DNA of 64,000 nt from contig CM064480.1 of assembly GCA_032716605.1 (NCBI GenBank), forward strand, positions 29,546,879 through 29,610,878. Direction: 5' to 3'. Positions within the stretch are counted from its first letter, which is position 1; each line of letters starts with the position of its first letter. The position numbers were made by a program, and so were the translations under genes. This document shows, piece by piece, positions 23,842 through 35,099 of the stretch. The notes under the pieces are model-generated. The model did no database searches. It had not been told where the DNA came from and saw nothing but the letters and a program-made list of their open reading frames with translations. Source of the DNA: Paralithodes platypus (taxonomy: Eukaryota > Arthropoda > Malacostraca > Decapoda > Lithodidae).

Positions 23842-24303
23842 GTCATCTTACATCCTGTTATACCAGGTTTGTCATCTTACATCCTGTTATACCAGGTTTG
23901 TCATCTTACATCCTGTTATACCAGGTTTGTCATCTTACATGCTGTTATACCAGGTTTGTCATCTTACATCCTGTTATACCAGGTTTGTCATCTTACATCC
24001 TGTTATACCAGGTTTGTCATCTTACATCCTGTTATACCAGGTTTGTCATCTTACATCCTGTTATACCAGGTTTGTCATACATCCTGTTATACCAGGTTTG
24101 TCATCTTACATCCTGTTATACCAGGTTTGTCATCTTACATCTGTTATACCAGGTTTGTCCTGTTATACCAGGTTTGTCATTACATCCTGTTATACCAGGT
24201 TTGTCATCTTACATCCTGTTATACCAGGTTTGTCATCTTACATCCTGTTATACCAGGTTTGTCATCTTACATCCTGTTATACCAGGTTTGTCATCTTACA
24301 TCC
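23842..24303. repeat. 29-bp minisatellite grown at an LTR edge
   Basis: About 16 units, each GTCATCTTACATCC plus TGTTATACCAGGTTT, a few shortened. The second half is exactly the outer edge of the Gypsy B LTR that begins at 24304; the first half would be flanking DNA. Because 29 is not a multiple of three and the unit has no stop, all three plus-strand frames are open here (166-212 codons). These are not genes. Confidence 0.92.
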
Positions 24304-24905
24304 TGTTATACCAGGTTTTTACTGGGAATGTATTGACTAATTAGGTAGGTTCTTACTTGACTGGGGAAAAGGAGACCAACACAAACACAAGCACGAAGGC
24401 AATAGAGGATAATATAACACAGAGTACAAATAAGTAACAGCCCGTTCTCAACATTAATCATCAATTACAAACCCCAATGTACTTGAATAAACTAATGAAC
24501 GCATATGGTCCTACCGGGATTCGAACTCGGGATACCACACCCAGAACATAAGCACCTAAACATAGATTATTCTTATTTCACAGTAACATAGGATTATAGG
24601 TACAATGTTACATCAGACATGGATAGGTAATTATATAACAACACGATCGAGGATCCACTAGGCGTCTCAAAGGGAAGATCTTTGGCAGATTCCGACAGTA
24701 TTTGAAGATGTAGCTGCGTTGTATTCCTGATGACGTCCTGGTCCATGGTGGTGGTCCTCCCGTGTGACGGTTGCAGAGTTGGCAAAGACTTCCTTGGGGG
24801 TCTTCTGAAGATCTGCGGGGTTGAGGTCTTATACAAATAAGAGCCGTTTCACCAGTGTCTTACGCTCTCGTATCATAGGACTTAAGTAGGGAGTCGTTAC
24901 ACCAC
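24304..24905 (-). mobile_element. Gypsy family B LTR, truncated, inverted
   Basis: Starts TGTTATACCAGGTTTTTACT and matches the LTR at 59305 in order: AGGTAGGTTCTTACT(T/C)GACTGG, AATAGAGGATAA, CACAGAGTACAAA, GGATAGGTA, CACGATCGA(A/G)GATC, ACGTC(C/T)TGGTCC and ATGGTGGTG. It is interrupted by a SINE at about 24455-24560 and lost at about 24905, where a pol fragment in the opposite sense follows. Confidence 0.75.
24455..24560 (-). mobile_element. tRNA-derived SINE inside the LTR
   Basis: On the minus strand TAGGTGCTTATGTTCTGGG is followed by a good B box (GAGTTCGAATCCCGG). The segment is absent from the LTR copy at 59.3 kb. Confidence 0.6.
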
Positions 24906-24914
24906 TATGAGTCC

Positions 24915-25226
24915 TTGACCTTGACTTTCTATAGAAATCTCTGGAAGAACTTTCCTATTCTACCTACCTTGTCAGGTGATGTAATCATCACCCCGAACCT
25001 CCAAAGCCCCTTTGATAGAGACTGCCTTACCGCTCCAGCCATCATGTCTGAAAAACTAAATTGCATAAAAATTGCCAACATATCGGATCACCCCCTTACT
25101 TTGCCGAAAGGATTAGCTATAGGAGAGCTAGAAAATCACGATGAAGAATTATCATTACCTGTAGATAAAGAATCCTCCCCCCCCCCCCCCCCTCCCAAAT
25201 TCCCTGAGATTCCTTCCCAACTATAG
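24915..25226 (+). pseudogene. Gypsy pol fragment (protease-RT linker)
   Basis: The 103-codon frame contains IANISDHPLTLPKGLAIGEL, closely matching VANISDEPLTLPMGLIIGDL in the Gypsy B polyprotein at about 53300 (minus strand). It is a short fragment from another copy, in opposite orientation to the LTR piece beside it, ending in a proline run. No catalytic domain is included. Confidence 0.7.
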
Positions 25227-25235
25227 CCACTTTCA

Positions 25236-25560
25236 CACATTCACGATGTTGGTCCCGATGTACGAGGTACACACATTGGTACATCGGCAGAGAGAGTGAC
25301 ACGAAGTACGCGTTTGACGACGAAGCCTCGACGGTGACACATCGTAGCCACGACGGGCCTGATGGTACCACGGTTGCAACACGTCAATGTCCTAACGGTC
25401 CAAATTCCGGTCAAAACCGTACCCCGACGTGGCACGAGGAGAACATGACGAGGGGGGGATGGACTTATGATGGTGACACGTGGCCGACCCGACGAGGACG
25501 ACGCCACAACGTCAAGCAGCCTGACAGATATCGTCAATACATATGGTGTTAAAGGTATTA
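25236..25560. other. CpG-rich island-like patch of unknown origin
   Basis: About 320 bp with many CG dinucleotides (for example GACGACGAAGCCTCGACGG, CCGACCCGACGAGGACGACG) inside strongly AT-rich surroundings. Frames of 72-108 codons exist on both strands but match no family I know. Confidence 0.5.
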
Positions 25561-26825
25561 CGTTCAACGGTCAAGTTTAAGGTAAGATAAGGTCGAATTA
25601 TTTCTTTGTAAGGTATAGGCGTATGCAAATATTTATATAAAATCAAGTTTTAGTCGTAAAGAGCTGGTTCTTCATTGCCGATATACGAAATTAATATCTA
25701 AAAACTGTATCGAACGTTAAATTATATGAAAATAGACCATGAAGTGAAGCTAAAATATTTACCAGTGGGTGACAGCGGCGACGGAAAAAAAATATTCAGG
25801 AAAAATTAAAGTTTTGATCGTATATTGGCCATATATGTACCATTAGAAAGCTAATGAAAAATCCTATATATCACTTGCTTACAGAATATTCATTGTCCCA
25901 CATTTTATCGGTGAAAATGGGTAGGGAGAGTACGGGCGGACTGAACAGTAACCTTAACCTACGGTGAAATTCCACATATTATTATTTTAATTTTAATTTT
26001 TTTATTTTTTGAAATCTTATATAATAACCTTTCCTCTTGCCGTTCATAAATTTGTTTTTAAATATGTTTTTATTTTTTTATTATGGGTGAAAACCAACTG
26101 AGAGCGAATATTTTGGTGCGGCTGGGATTATATAAAAGCAAAGAACTATCGTTATAGATTTATTTCTATAAAATCCAATATTGATGATAGCATATTCTAA
26201 ACACCGCCATCATGTTCAGCGGAAAAAATAGCTGTGATTTAGTATGAAAATAAAAATAACGATACAAAAAGATATACCGGTACCGGTATATCTCATAATA
26301 TCTCATATAGTTTATAATATAACAGTGCGTTTAATATCCACAGGTAGGCTACACTTCGTGATGAATCATATTTGATCTAATTGTGGAAGGTAAAATGTAT
26401 TGATATAAACCTATCTTGTGCAAAAGGATCGATATAAACATAGCTTGTGTAAGGATGGAATCGTCGAAAACACAGGAACAATCTCCTCTATCTAAACCCA
26501 TCCACCCACACAAACACTACCATGTGTTAAATTAATCAATAACACTTTGTATTTTTAAGTCTAGCCCATATACTGTATATATAAGGCGATACTTAGTGTA
26601 GGTTTTAACTTTTGAAATTGTTTGACGTCAAGTGTTGATTAAAATACAAAATCGATCGGTTGTATTTTGTCAACTGGTAGTTTTGTGGTTGCGGGATTTT
26701 TGCGGGTAGATTGTAATACAATAGGGTAAATATATCAGAGATTTCACCATATTGATTCACTAAACCTGTATACAGTATATGCACTGAAATTAAAAGTATG
26801 TACCGTTAGCTTGTGCTATGTGCCT
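25561..26825. other. No gene seen; one perfect palindrome
   Basis: Strongly AT-rich. A perfect 22-bp palindrome at 26271-26292 is made of GATATACCGGT followed by its reverse complement. Confidence 0.6.
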
Positions 26826-27312
26826 TTAACCCATAACTAGCGGCGCGCAACATAAGTCGAGTATAATAAATCTGGACTATCTGGCGGCTCTCGACATAGG
26901 TCGTGTGGCAATTTCAGCACGTAATGTTGCTGAGAGAGAGAGACAAGTGGTGGCAGGAGAGTATCGAGCGTATGACTGCTCCAGACCACCGCGGCGAACC
27001 TACTGACACGAATCCCACCTCCTCCCTCCCTCTCTCACTCGCTACATACGGAATTGTATGGGGAAAGTGCCGAATTACATGCTTTTTGCACTCGCGTTGC
27101 GCGGTTGTTGCAAGAAAACTAGCCATCATAAAAGGATCGTTATGGTGTCAATGGAAAGCTCTGTTTATGCCCTTTCAGGGATAGATACTTGTTTTACGCT
27201 CTGGGTCTTATTTTGGCATGAAAATGATCACGTAAACAGCCCTATTTTGGGTAAAAACACCCCGCTGGTGGCTACATATTATATACCGCCTAGGCCGCTC
27301 GTAAGGTGTTAA
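26826..27312. mobile_element. piggyBac-type MITE, family 2, copy 2
   Basis: TTAA at 26826-26829 and 27309-27312. Same termini and body as 21494-21981; one internal difference is GGTGTCAATGGAAAGCTC. Confidence 0.88.
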
Positions 27313-27584
27313 CGTCCAGGACTCTCACTCATACAGTTTTCGTCTTAAGGGTACCAAACGACTACCAGTGTGTAGGGGAGAAGTTGGGCTATGGCACCAC
27401 GTGCTTGGCTTGGAAATTCAAAAAATGTTGGTTGGTCCCCTTATGATTCGGAGGGCTTCAATTCTTATGTTGATTTCTATACATTCATTATACCTTTCCA
27501 CTACACCGGAATACCACAAATAATTCGGATACAGGATTCTATACATTTAATATACACTCACCAACTCTCAAGGGAGATGCCAGG

Positions 27585-28130
27585 GAAAACACCTATCTTT
27601 GTTGTCTCCGATGTTAACAACTATATGTAATAACCTCACGTTGTGTTCTGTTTAACCTAACTAAATAAAACTCATAAGAAGGGAAAAACACCTATCTTTG
27701 TTTTCTCCGATTTTAACAACTATATGTATATCCATAACCTCACGTTGTGTTCGGTTTAACTAACTATGCGTATACAGCCACACATTTCACTGGGATCCAT
27801 ATTATTATTTTTAGATGTACTAAACCCCCTAAGGTTAACATAATTAAGGAACACTTGTAAGAAGGAAAAACACCTATCTTTTCGTTCTCCAATTTTAGCA
27901 ACTTTATAAATCCATAACCTCCCGTTGTGTTTTCTATCTAGTATACGTTACAGCCACATATTCTCACGGACGAAGGCCTAATACCTTCCTTGTGTATGTG
28001 CTCATTGTGTATAACTATCATGATTATGTCAGTTCTGTATTTAATTACGTAACAACCATGCCCCCCCCTATTAATACGACGAAAGCTATAATGCCTTCAT
28101 CGTGTGTGTGTTCACTGTGCCTGTTGTAAT
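27585..28130. repeat. Degenerate tandem duplication of unknown origin
   Basis: The blocks AAAACACCTATCTTTGTT, CTCCGATNTTAACAACTATATG and ATAACCTCACGTTGTGTTC recur near 27590, 27690 and 27870. A second block (CGAAGGCCTAATACCTTCCT; CGAAAGCTATAATGCCTTC) recurs near 27975 and 28080, and again near 31635, beyond the LINE. The 79-codon frame at 27391 is unrecognised. Confidence 0.6.
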
Positions 28131-28552
28131 TAGGTAAGCCCCAGACCATCCCCATTTTCGTTATGCAGGTCTGTGCTTAGGTAAAGGTCGTGCCTGGCAA
28201 CATTGTTGTATTAATTCGTGTGCGTTTGACTACGGCCCAAACTCAGTACAACCACCTCCGAGAGGTGCTTGGCGACCTATGACCAACCTAACTAAGAAAA
28301 ACTGATTATTATTGTATTAATTTAAGTGTGTTTTAACTAAGACAAATCTGAGTACAACCATCTGCAAGAGGGACAAAAAGGGAAGACACCTTATCTCTCT
28401 ACATGACGAGTATATAAATTATGTACATAACCCCATGCCCAGTGTTCCCTTCTAGTAACTAAGGATATGTAGTTGAGCCCGAGTATGCCATACCAATATT
28501 ATTGTGACGAAGCGGTAGTCCCTTGTGTTGTTGTTGTTGTTGTTGTTGTTCC

Positions 28553-30103
28553 CTAAGCTGCCTGGCCGAACAGCCCCGAGTCCCTGAGAAAGGCCATGGC
28601 CACGATCGGGCTTTCCCACAGAGCTCTCATTGAGTGTAGATTGTGTTGTTGGCGTAAGTGGTTGTGTGAAATGCAGTCTTCTATGATGTGTATAATGGTA
28701 TGGGGTGCTGTGTTACATCCCGGGCAGGCGTCGACAACGGAGTCATCCAGTCTCTTCTGATAGCTCAGGAGAGCTGGATGGTGTCCGCATCTCAGCCTGG
28801 CCAGGTGGACTCTGTCCTCGCGAGGAAGGGAGGATTCGGAAGGATGGATTTCGGGAGGTCGTGCATGCAGCTGTGTGTTGTCTGTGAGTGAGTGGATGGA
28901 TCGGTGAGAGATATGAGTATGGATGTGCTTCTGGAAGTTGGTTCGGGGTGGGCAGGGAGGGAGAGAGGACAATAATTGTGTGTGATACCGTGTGCTGGGT
29001 GTTGTTTTGATATTTCTTGGTGTCTGTGGGTGTGTTGCCATGTAGTTTAGTGGGTGGTCTTGGTTCGTGGAGGCTGCTGCCAGGAATTGAGTGCCTCTCA
29101 TGTCCAGATGGTCTTTGACTTTGAGGATTTTGGTTTCTTGATGTAGGTGATCTGTGGGTGCAGTAGCTGTGCAGCCTGTAATGATCTTCAGGGCTTTGTT
29201 TTGAATAGTCTGTAAGGTATTATGATGTGTTTCAGCTAGGTTAGAAGCCCAGGCTGGGCTTGCGTATTCCATCACTGATCTTATGTATTGTTTATATACT
29301 GTGGTGGTAGTTTCTTTGTTGTGTCCAAATTTTGTGTGAGCAAGTGACCTGAGGGCGTTAAGTCTGGGTGTCAGTTTCTTTTTAATGTTTGTGGTGTGCT
29401 GTTTGAATGTCATATGAGTATCATATGTTACTCCTAGGATTTTGGGTGTGTGTGTATGTGTTAGGGGTGTGTTGTTTATGGTGAGTTGAGGGATGTATTC
29501 GTGTTCTCCTGTCCAACTTGTGAGCAGGGTTGCGGTGGATTTGGCTGGGGCTAGATTAAGTCTGTTTGTAGTGCACCAGCCATGTAGTGTGTTGAGATAG
29601 GGTTGAAGGAGATCTGTTGCTCTTTTTGGGTCATGGTGTGTGCATGTGAGTGTTATGTCATCTGCATAGGAGGCTAAGTTTATTTGGGGCGTATTGGGTG
29701 TAGTTATATCGTGCATGTACAGATTGAAGAGTGCGGGCGATAGGACGGATCCTTGTGGGACTCCGTTTGGAAAGTTTCTGATTTTAGATGACTGACCGGC
29801 AAAAGATACGTGTGCACATCTGCCTGCTAGGAAGTTGGCCAGCCACCGTTTTGTGTTGTTGTGCATGTTTGTGTTGTAGATTTTGTTTGTTAGGTTGTGG
29901 CGGGGGATGGCATCGAAGGCTTTACTAATGTCGAGTGTGGCTAATAGTGATCTGTGTGGTGGTCTAGCTGAATTGATGCCGTCGAAAGCTCTTTGTGTAA
30001 GGTCTGTGAGAAGAGTGTTTGTGGAGTGCAGTGGCCTAAAGCCATGTTGTGTTGGAGCTAGGGGTAGGTCAGGTGTAATTAGTTGTAATACTAGGCGTTC
30101 CAT
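28553..30103 (-). pseudogene. LINE D reverse transcriptase and C-terminal domain
   Basis: A 516-codon frame with RT blocks in order: HGFRPLHSTNTLL, ATLDISKAFDAIPRHNL, GVPQGSVLSPALFNLYMHDI, the active site YADDITLTC, and KSTATLLTSW. A thumb-like region follows, then a cysteine/histidine motif (CPGCNTAPHTIIHIIEDC) near the end, seen in several Jockey/I-type LINEs. The frame reaches its natural stop at 28553. The N-terminal RT part continues upstream of 30103 in other frames. RT would copy the LINE RNA at the nicked target. The domain itself looks intact, but the element as a whole does not. Confidence 0.82.
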
Positions 30104-30999
30104 GACTTTGGAGGGGGAGCAAAGGAGTGTGATGGGGCGGTGCGAGGAGGGTAGCGTGGGGTCTTTGTTGGGTTTGGGGAAAGTGATGATGATACCATGC
30201 TTCCAAATGTCTGGTATTGTGTTGTGTGAATAGCTGTAGTTTGATATGTTAGTGAGTGCTTGTATGCCTTGTGGTCCCAGGTGTCTGAGGTGTATGTTGC
30301 TTATGTTGTCTAGGCCACAGGCGGGTGAGTGCTTGAGATTGTTGATGATATGCTTTGTCTGGTGATTGGTGAAGGGTGTATAGTCAGGGTCTGTGGGGAA
30401 TTGTCTCTTACGTCGGATGACACGTCGGTCGTCTTTGTGAGGTTTTAGGTGGCTGACATGTGAAAAGTGATTGATGAGAGTGTTTGCTTGTTGTTTACAT
30501 GAAGGAGTAGAGTCTGTTGTTGTGATTGCAGCATGTGATTGTGTTGTGTTGCTGTTGGAAAGTGTGATGCTGTTTAGTGTTTTGTATAGTTTTTGGGGTT
30601 TGTTTTGTGATCAAGTGTTTGTAGGAAGTTATTCCAATTTAGTTTTTGTTGTTCTTGTATTTTGTTGTTAGTTTGGGTGTTGAGTGCTTGAATTTGTTGT
30701 GTGATGTCTTGTGTGTGGGGTGCTGGGGAGTGTTTCAGTATGTCGCGTTGTCTGATGAGGTTTTGAATTTCTGGTGTGAAGTTGGGGTTGTGTCTTTTTC
30801 TGTTACCTCTTGGAATGTGTTTCTTGTCAGCGTTTTGGATAGTTTTATTGAGTATGTGTACAGCATTGTTGATGTTAGTGATGGGTGTACTGTTTAGAGT
30901 TGTGAAGTGTTGTTCTGTCTCATTTGTGAATGCTTCCCAGTTAGCTCTTTTATAATTGGTGTATGTGTGTTGTGGCTAGCTGGGGTGAGTCTGGTTTTG

Positions 31000-31625
31000 G
31001 TGGTGATAATGATCGGGAGGTGGTCAGAGCCTAAGGTTCTGACCACCCTCCAGGATGTTGTGGGGGCGAGTTCTGGGGAGCAAAAGGTGATGTCTGGAGA
31101 TGATGGGTTATAGAGGGCTTGGTGAGGAATATGGGTATGTTGATGGATGTCGTTAAGGATGATGAGGTTATCGGTTTGGTTTTGTAGTACCAGCCCTCTG
31201 TCTGTGTCGGGGTTGTCGACAAACCAGGCCGACGTCTTGGCGTTGAAGTCACCACCCAGGATGATGTGTGGGGTGTGTGGGGTGTTTGTGATGTGTTGTA
31301 AGTGTGGTCTGTATTCATTTGGTACTGTAGGGGATGTTTGGGGAGGGATGTATGTTTATGATGGTTATGTTGGAGTTGTTGCCAGTGCGTATTTTAATTG
31401 ACTGTATTTCTGTTGTGTTATCATTTGGGGGGAGGAGTGATTTGGTTTGTACACTGGTTACTATGTATGATATTTCTTTGTGTACCAGGGTGATGAGTCC
31501 ACCGCCCCCGCCGACAGCCCGGTCTTGTCTGATGGTGGTGAAATTATGAAATGTGGGTGTTTTTTGTGTTGTGCGGAGTTTTGTTTCTTGTGTTATGTCA
31601 GGTACGTAACAAACCGGTCCCATCC
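31000..31625 (-). pseudogene. LINE D AP-type endonuclease, broken
   Basis: 31689-31315 contains GGGGGLITLVHKEISY and a beta-strand region (IQSIKIRTGNNSNITIINIH). A different frame at about 31290-31200 reads IILGGDFNAKTSAWFVDN, the catalytic GDFN block of apurinic-type endonucleases, and further on LGSDHLPI (SDH motif) near 31030. At least two frameshifts separate the blocks. Confidence 0.75.
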
Positions 31626-32066
31626 ACATAATGTGACGACGGCTATAATACCGTCCTGATTGTGCATGTATTCCTTTTCTTTGGATCACTATCTTTTTCT
31701 ACGATTTTGTCTCTCTCTCTCTCTCTCTTCCATTATTTTCCACCCCTGTTATACGTCTTGTCAACCCCCATCTTCTAGTATACACATTACTCTGTCTTGT
31801 TTTTCATGCCAGTTGTTCCCTCCAGTCACTAAATATAGAAATAGTTAGACCAGAGTTCGAGGCCGCCATTCTGATTGCAGAGGTTTAACCCTTCCAGCCC
31901 GGGTGTCATTTTAAAATGACACCAAAAAAAAAAGGCAGGAACCCGGGTGTCATTTTAAAATCCTTGTGCTTGAAAGCGTGCTTCAAAATTTGCGCGGCCA
32001 ATTTTGGCATGGTAGGAGCGACCGCAGCGCCACCAAGCCTCAACTACTAGTGTTATCAGTTCGTAC

Positions 32067-34653
32067 GTGGCCGCCATAGCGATTAATACTGAAAAAAAAA
32101 AATCCGACGTGTCCGATTCGTTGCAACCTCCCGCGGGCCCCAGTGCTACCCTACTCGCAACTTCAACGCCTGTTACAACCGAGAAGAGAGCTCAACAAAA
32201 GAAAGTTAAGCGTTTGTTGAGTGATAGCGCTATACAGCGACAACTTTTTGAAAGTGATGAAGAGAGCAGTGGCGAAAGCTTGGTGGACAAGGTACAATTT
32301 ATAAGTGAAAGTGAAGAAGACGATTTCGTGGGCTTTGGAGACGACGATAATGTCGATTTATTTGAGGGGGGAGACAGTAGTGATGATCCTGATGTGGAAG
32401 TGTTTCAGGAAGGTGCCATTGAGCTTCCCAGTGTGCTAGAACCTAGGCCTACCCCCTCGCCATCTTTGCTAGGTCAGCCTAGGCCTAGCCCTAGCCCTAG
32501 CCCAGGACCTTCCCTTTGCCTGCCCGTACACCCTTGAAAGTGGGCAAATATTTCTACAAACAATCATTGATCAAAAGTGCAGCTAAAAAAGCACGCAGGG
32601 CAGCCGCAGAAAAGCATAGGGAAGCTGAAGATAGAGATAATGACGCCGACCCTGGCCTAGCAACCACTCGCACTCCATTGTCCCGACGCCTTGACACGGG
32701 ACGCCGCGTGGGTCACCCACAGCCCTCGCCCTCATCTCTCGTTCAAGATGACCAAAGGGCCTCTTCAAGTGGTATTGGTGATGTGCCACAGGCCTCAACA
32801 CACCGCAGAGCATTATTTGCTGCTGAAAAGCCCTCGGCTCGCCGCAAAAGGAGCCCAACTCCCGAGGCCTCGGCTCCCATTCTTGAAGCTCTCGCAGCCT
32901 CCCGCACCCCCTCCCGCGCCCCCTTTCGAGCGAAAGGGCGAGGTCGTGGACGTGGTCAGCCTGCCGACGCCGCTGCCCCTGGGCCTGGGCCTGGGCGTGG
33001 GCGTGCAGGGCGTCCGCCTGGGCGTCCGCGTGGCCAAGGGCGTGTGCCAGGGCGTCCAGGGCGTGTGCCTGCTGCAGCACGACCTCGAGCATCAGCATCC
33101 GACCTGTTTGTGTGGACAGATGGAGCTGATTTTGAGCCAGATTGTCCTGCCTTTGACGAGGTACAGATGGGTTCTGGGGTGTCACCAGCATATCCCTGTG
33201 GCCCAGATGCTACCCCCAGTGAACTTTTCTGTGGCTTCTATGACAATGAAGTCATGGAATACCTCGTCAAAGAGACAAATCACCTCCATGCTATCTGTGC
33301 CAACTTTCTTAGGAGGAAGACCAGTGCCAAGATGGTGGCATGGAGAGCTCTCACTGTGTCAGAACTATATGTGTTCTTGGCACTCACAATGCTGATGACT
33401 CATATAAGGAAGCACGTTCTGGCTGACTACTGGATCACTGGCGACATCATAACGACTCCATCATTTGGCAAATACATGTCCAGGGACAGGTACTTCGACA
33501 TCCTCTCCTATCTCCATCTGACAAACAACATGGCAGTCCACCTTCCCGACTCATTATGGAAGATCAGGAAGCTGTATGACATGATACGTCATCGGTTCAC
33601 CACATACCTGATTCCTTTCCAGAAGATGTGCCTCGACGAGTCTCTGGTCCTGTTCCGTGGTAGGCTGCACTTCCGACAGTATATCCCGTCCAAGAGACAC
33701 CGCTTCGGCATCAAGCTCTTCGTCCTCTGCGACTGCTTGACGGGGTATGTGCTGGACTTTATAGTCTACAGCGGCAAGGCTGGAGAAGTTGTGACTGACC
33801 CTCTCATTGGTTTTGGTGGCGCTGTAGTGAAGAAGATGATGGAGAGGCACTTCAATAATAACCACATCCTCTACACAGATAATTATTACACGTCGCCTCT
33901 CCTGACCAACTACCTCCATGACCGCAAGACCGGAACTGTCAGCACAGTCAAGGGCAAAAGGAAGGGCATGCCAGGCTACCCAACCAAGACGAAGAAGGCG
34001 GACATCTTCCACAAGAAGAGTGGCCCCATCCTCTCCATCCACTGGCATGACCAGCGCAAGGTCAACCTCCTCACCACATGCCACAAGGCCCAGATGGTCG
34101 CCACAGGGAAGGTGGACCGAACAACCAAGAACCCCGTCCAAAAACCAGCTGCTGTCCTTGATTATAACATCAACATGCGCCTCGTTGACAAGTCCGACAT
34201 GCAGATGGGCTTCATCGACTGCCTGCGAACATCTTGCAGGTGGTACAAGAAGTTTATCCTGCATACAGTACATATGTCGGTCCTCAATGCCTACAACATC
34301 TACCGTCTGAGGACTCCAGGAGCCAAGAAGTACAAGTCCCTGCGGAAGTTCCACAATCAGGTGCTACTTGAGCTCCTGGCTAAACATGCGGGTACACCAG
34401 GCAGGCCAATACAAGGACCAGGCCAGCTTGACAGACGGGATGTGCTGAATTCTTCAGGAAGCACCAGCTCAGCGCCCTTCCTTTCAAAGCACCAGGTAGT
34501 AATGCTAGGAGTCAGAAGAGGTGCCATGTGTGCAGCCACACAACTCGCAGACCCCGCAAACCCACAAAAACCACTTGGGAATGCCTCGAGTGTCAAGTTG
34601 GACTGTGTGCTGGCACCTGCTTCAACGACTTCCACACTCTAACAAACTTTTGA
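32067..34653 (+). pseudogene. piggyBac transposase, two frameshifts
   Basis: The first frame (32067-32537) is an acidic N-terminus (SDEESSGESL, EDDFVGFGDDDNVDLF). The frame changes near 32480-32520, within a CCTAGC-type short repeat, into a 708-codon frame that has no ATG at its open start (TTG at 32516). This holds the DDE_Tnp_1_7 domain: PSELFCGFYDNEVMEYLVKE, then the three catalytic aspartates expected in MCLDESLVLFRG, ILYTDNYYTSP and MRLVDKSDMQ. A basic Gly/Arg/Pro-rich linker precedes the domain. The C-terminal cysteine-rich finger (RCHVCSHT ... WECLECQVGLC) is in another frame from about 34441 to a stop at 34651, so a second frameshift lies near 34440. Nearly complete but unlikely to be functional as read. 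Confidence 0.88.
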
Positions 34654-34703
34654 AGTGGAAGTGACAACAGTGAAAGTGACACTCAAATGTAGGCTAAGAA
34701 TAA

Positions 34704-35075
34704 TAATATAACTAAGTATAAGTGAAAAGGACACATAAGTAATAATAAGTGCCTTCAATAACAATATGAACAAGTGAAAGTGACACTAAAATATATATTT
34801 CTAACAATAAATAAGTGAAAATGACACTCAATAAGCCTAGGCCAGTCAAAGTGACAGTATAATAATAATAAAACTAAGTATAAGTGAAAGAGACACACAC
34901 AAGTAATAATAAGTGCCTTCATAACAATATGAATAAGTGACAGTGACACTATATATATTATTAGCTTACCTAACAATACATAAAAGGGGAAATGACACTA
35001 CCAATTATCAAAGTCCAGTGAAAGTGACACTAATAATCATAATAATAATAATAAAACGAAGTAATAAGTGACAGA
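34704..35075. repeat. ~160-bp imperfect tandem repeat in piggyBac 3' region
   Basis: The blocks ACTAAGTATAAGTGAAA, AAGTAATAATAAGTGCCTTC and AACAATATGAA occur in order near 34710-34760 and again near 34875-34935, with a third partial unit from about 35040. AAGTGACACT recurs throughout. Confidence 0.75.
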
Positions 35076-35099
35076 GACACAAATAAGTTCATATAAATA

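Larger units (their letters stand above)
28526..31625 (-). mobile_element. LINE D (Jockey/I-like) with (CAA)n tail, decayed
   Basis: Reading leftward: endonuclease fragments (31625-31000), a spacer, a reverse transcriptase frame (30103-28553), and a 3' tail of about eight CAA units (28526-28550). The Jockey/I-like assignment is by overall layout and the RT motifs. The upstream part is broken by frameshifts. Similar CGACGGCTATAATACCGTCC-type sequence at 31635 and 28080 flanks it, suggesting it sits inside an older repeat. Confidence 0.78.

Noticed and set aside
23698..24344. Three overlapping 166-212-codon frames
   Set aside because: All are produced by the stop-free 29-bp repeat.
24490..24560. 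Functional tRNA gene
   Set aside because: It has a B box but no foldable cloverleaf; the other tRNA-like heads at 18130, 21279, 38690 and 45905 are also SINE-like and degenerate.
29883..31401. Series of plus-strand Val/Leu/Cys-rich frames
   Set aside because: Antisense shadows of LINE D.
32583..33191. 202-codon minus-strand frame and a 234-codon plus-strand frame (32691-33395)
   Set aside because: Shadows of the piggyBac transposase in GC-rich sequence.
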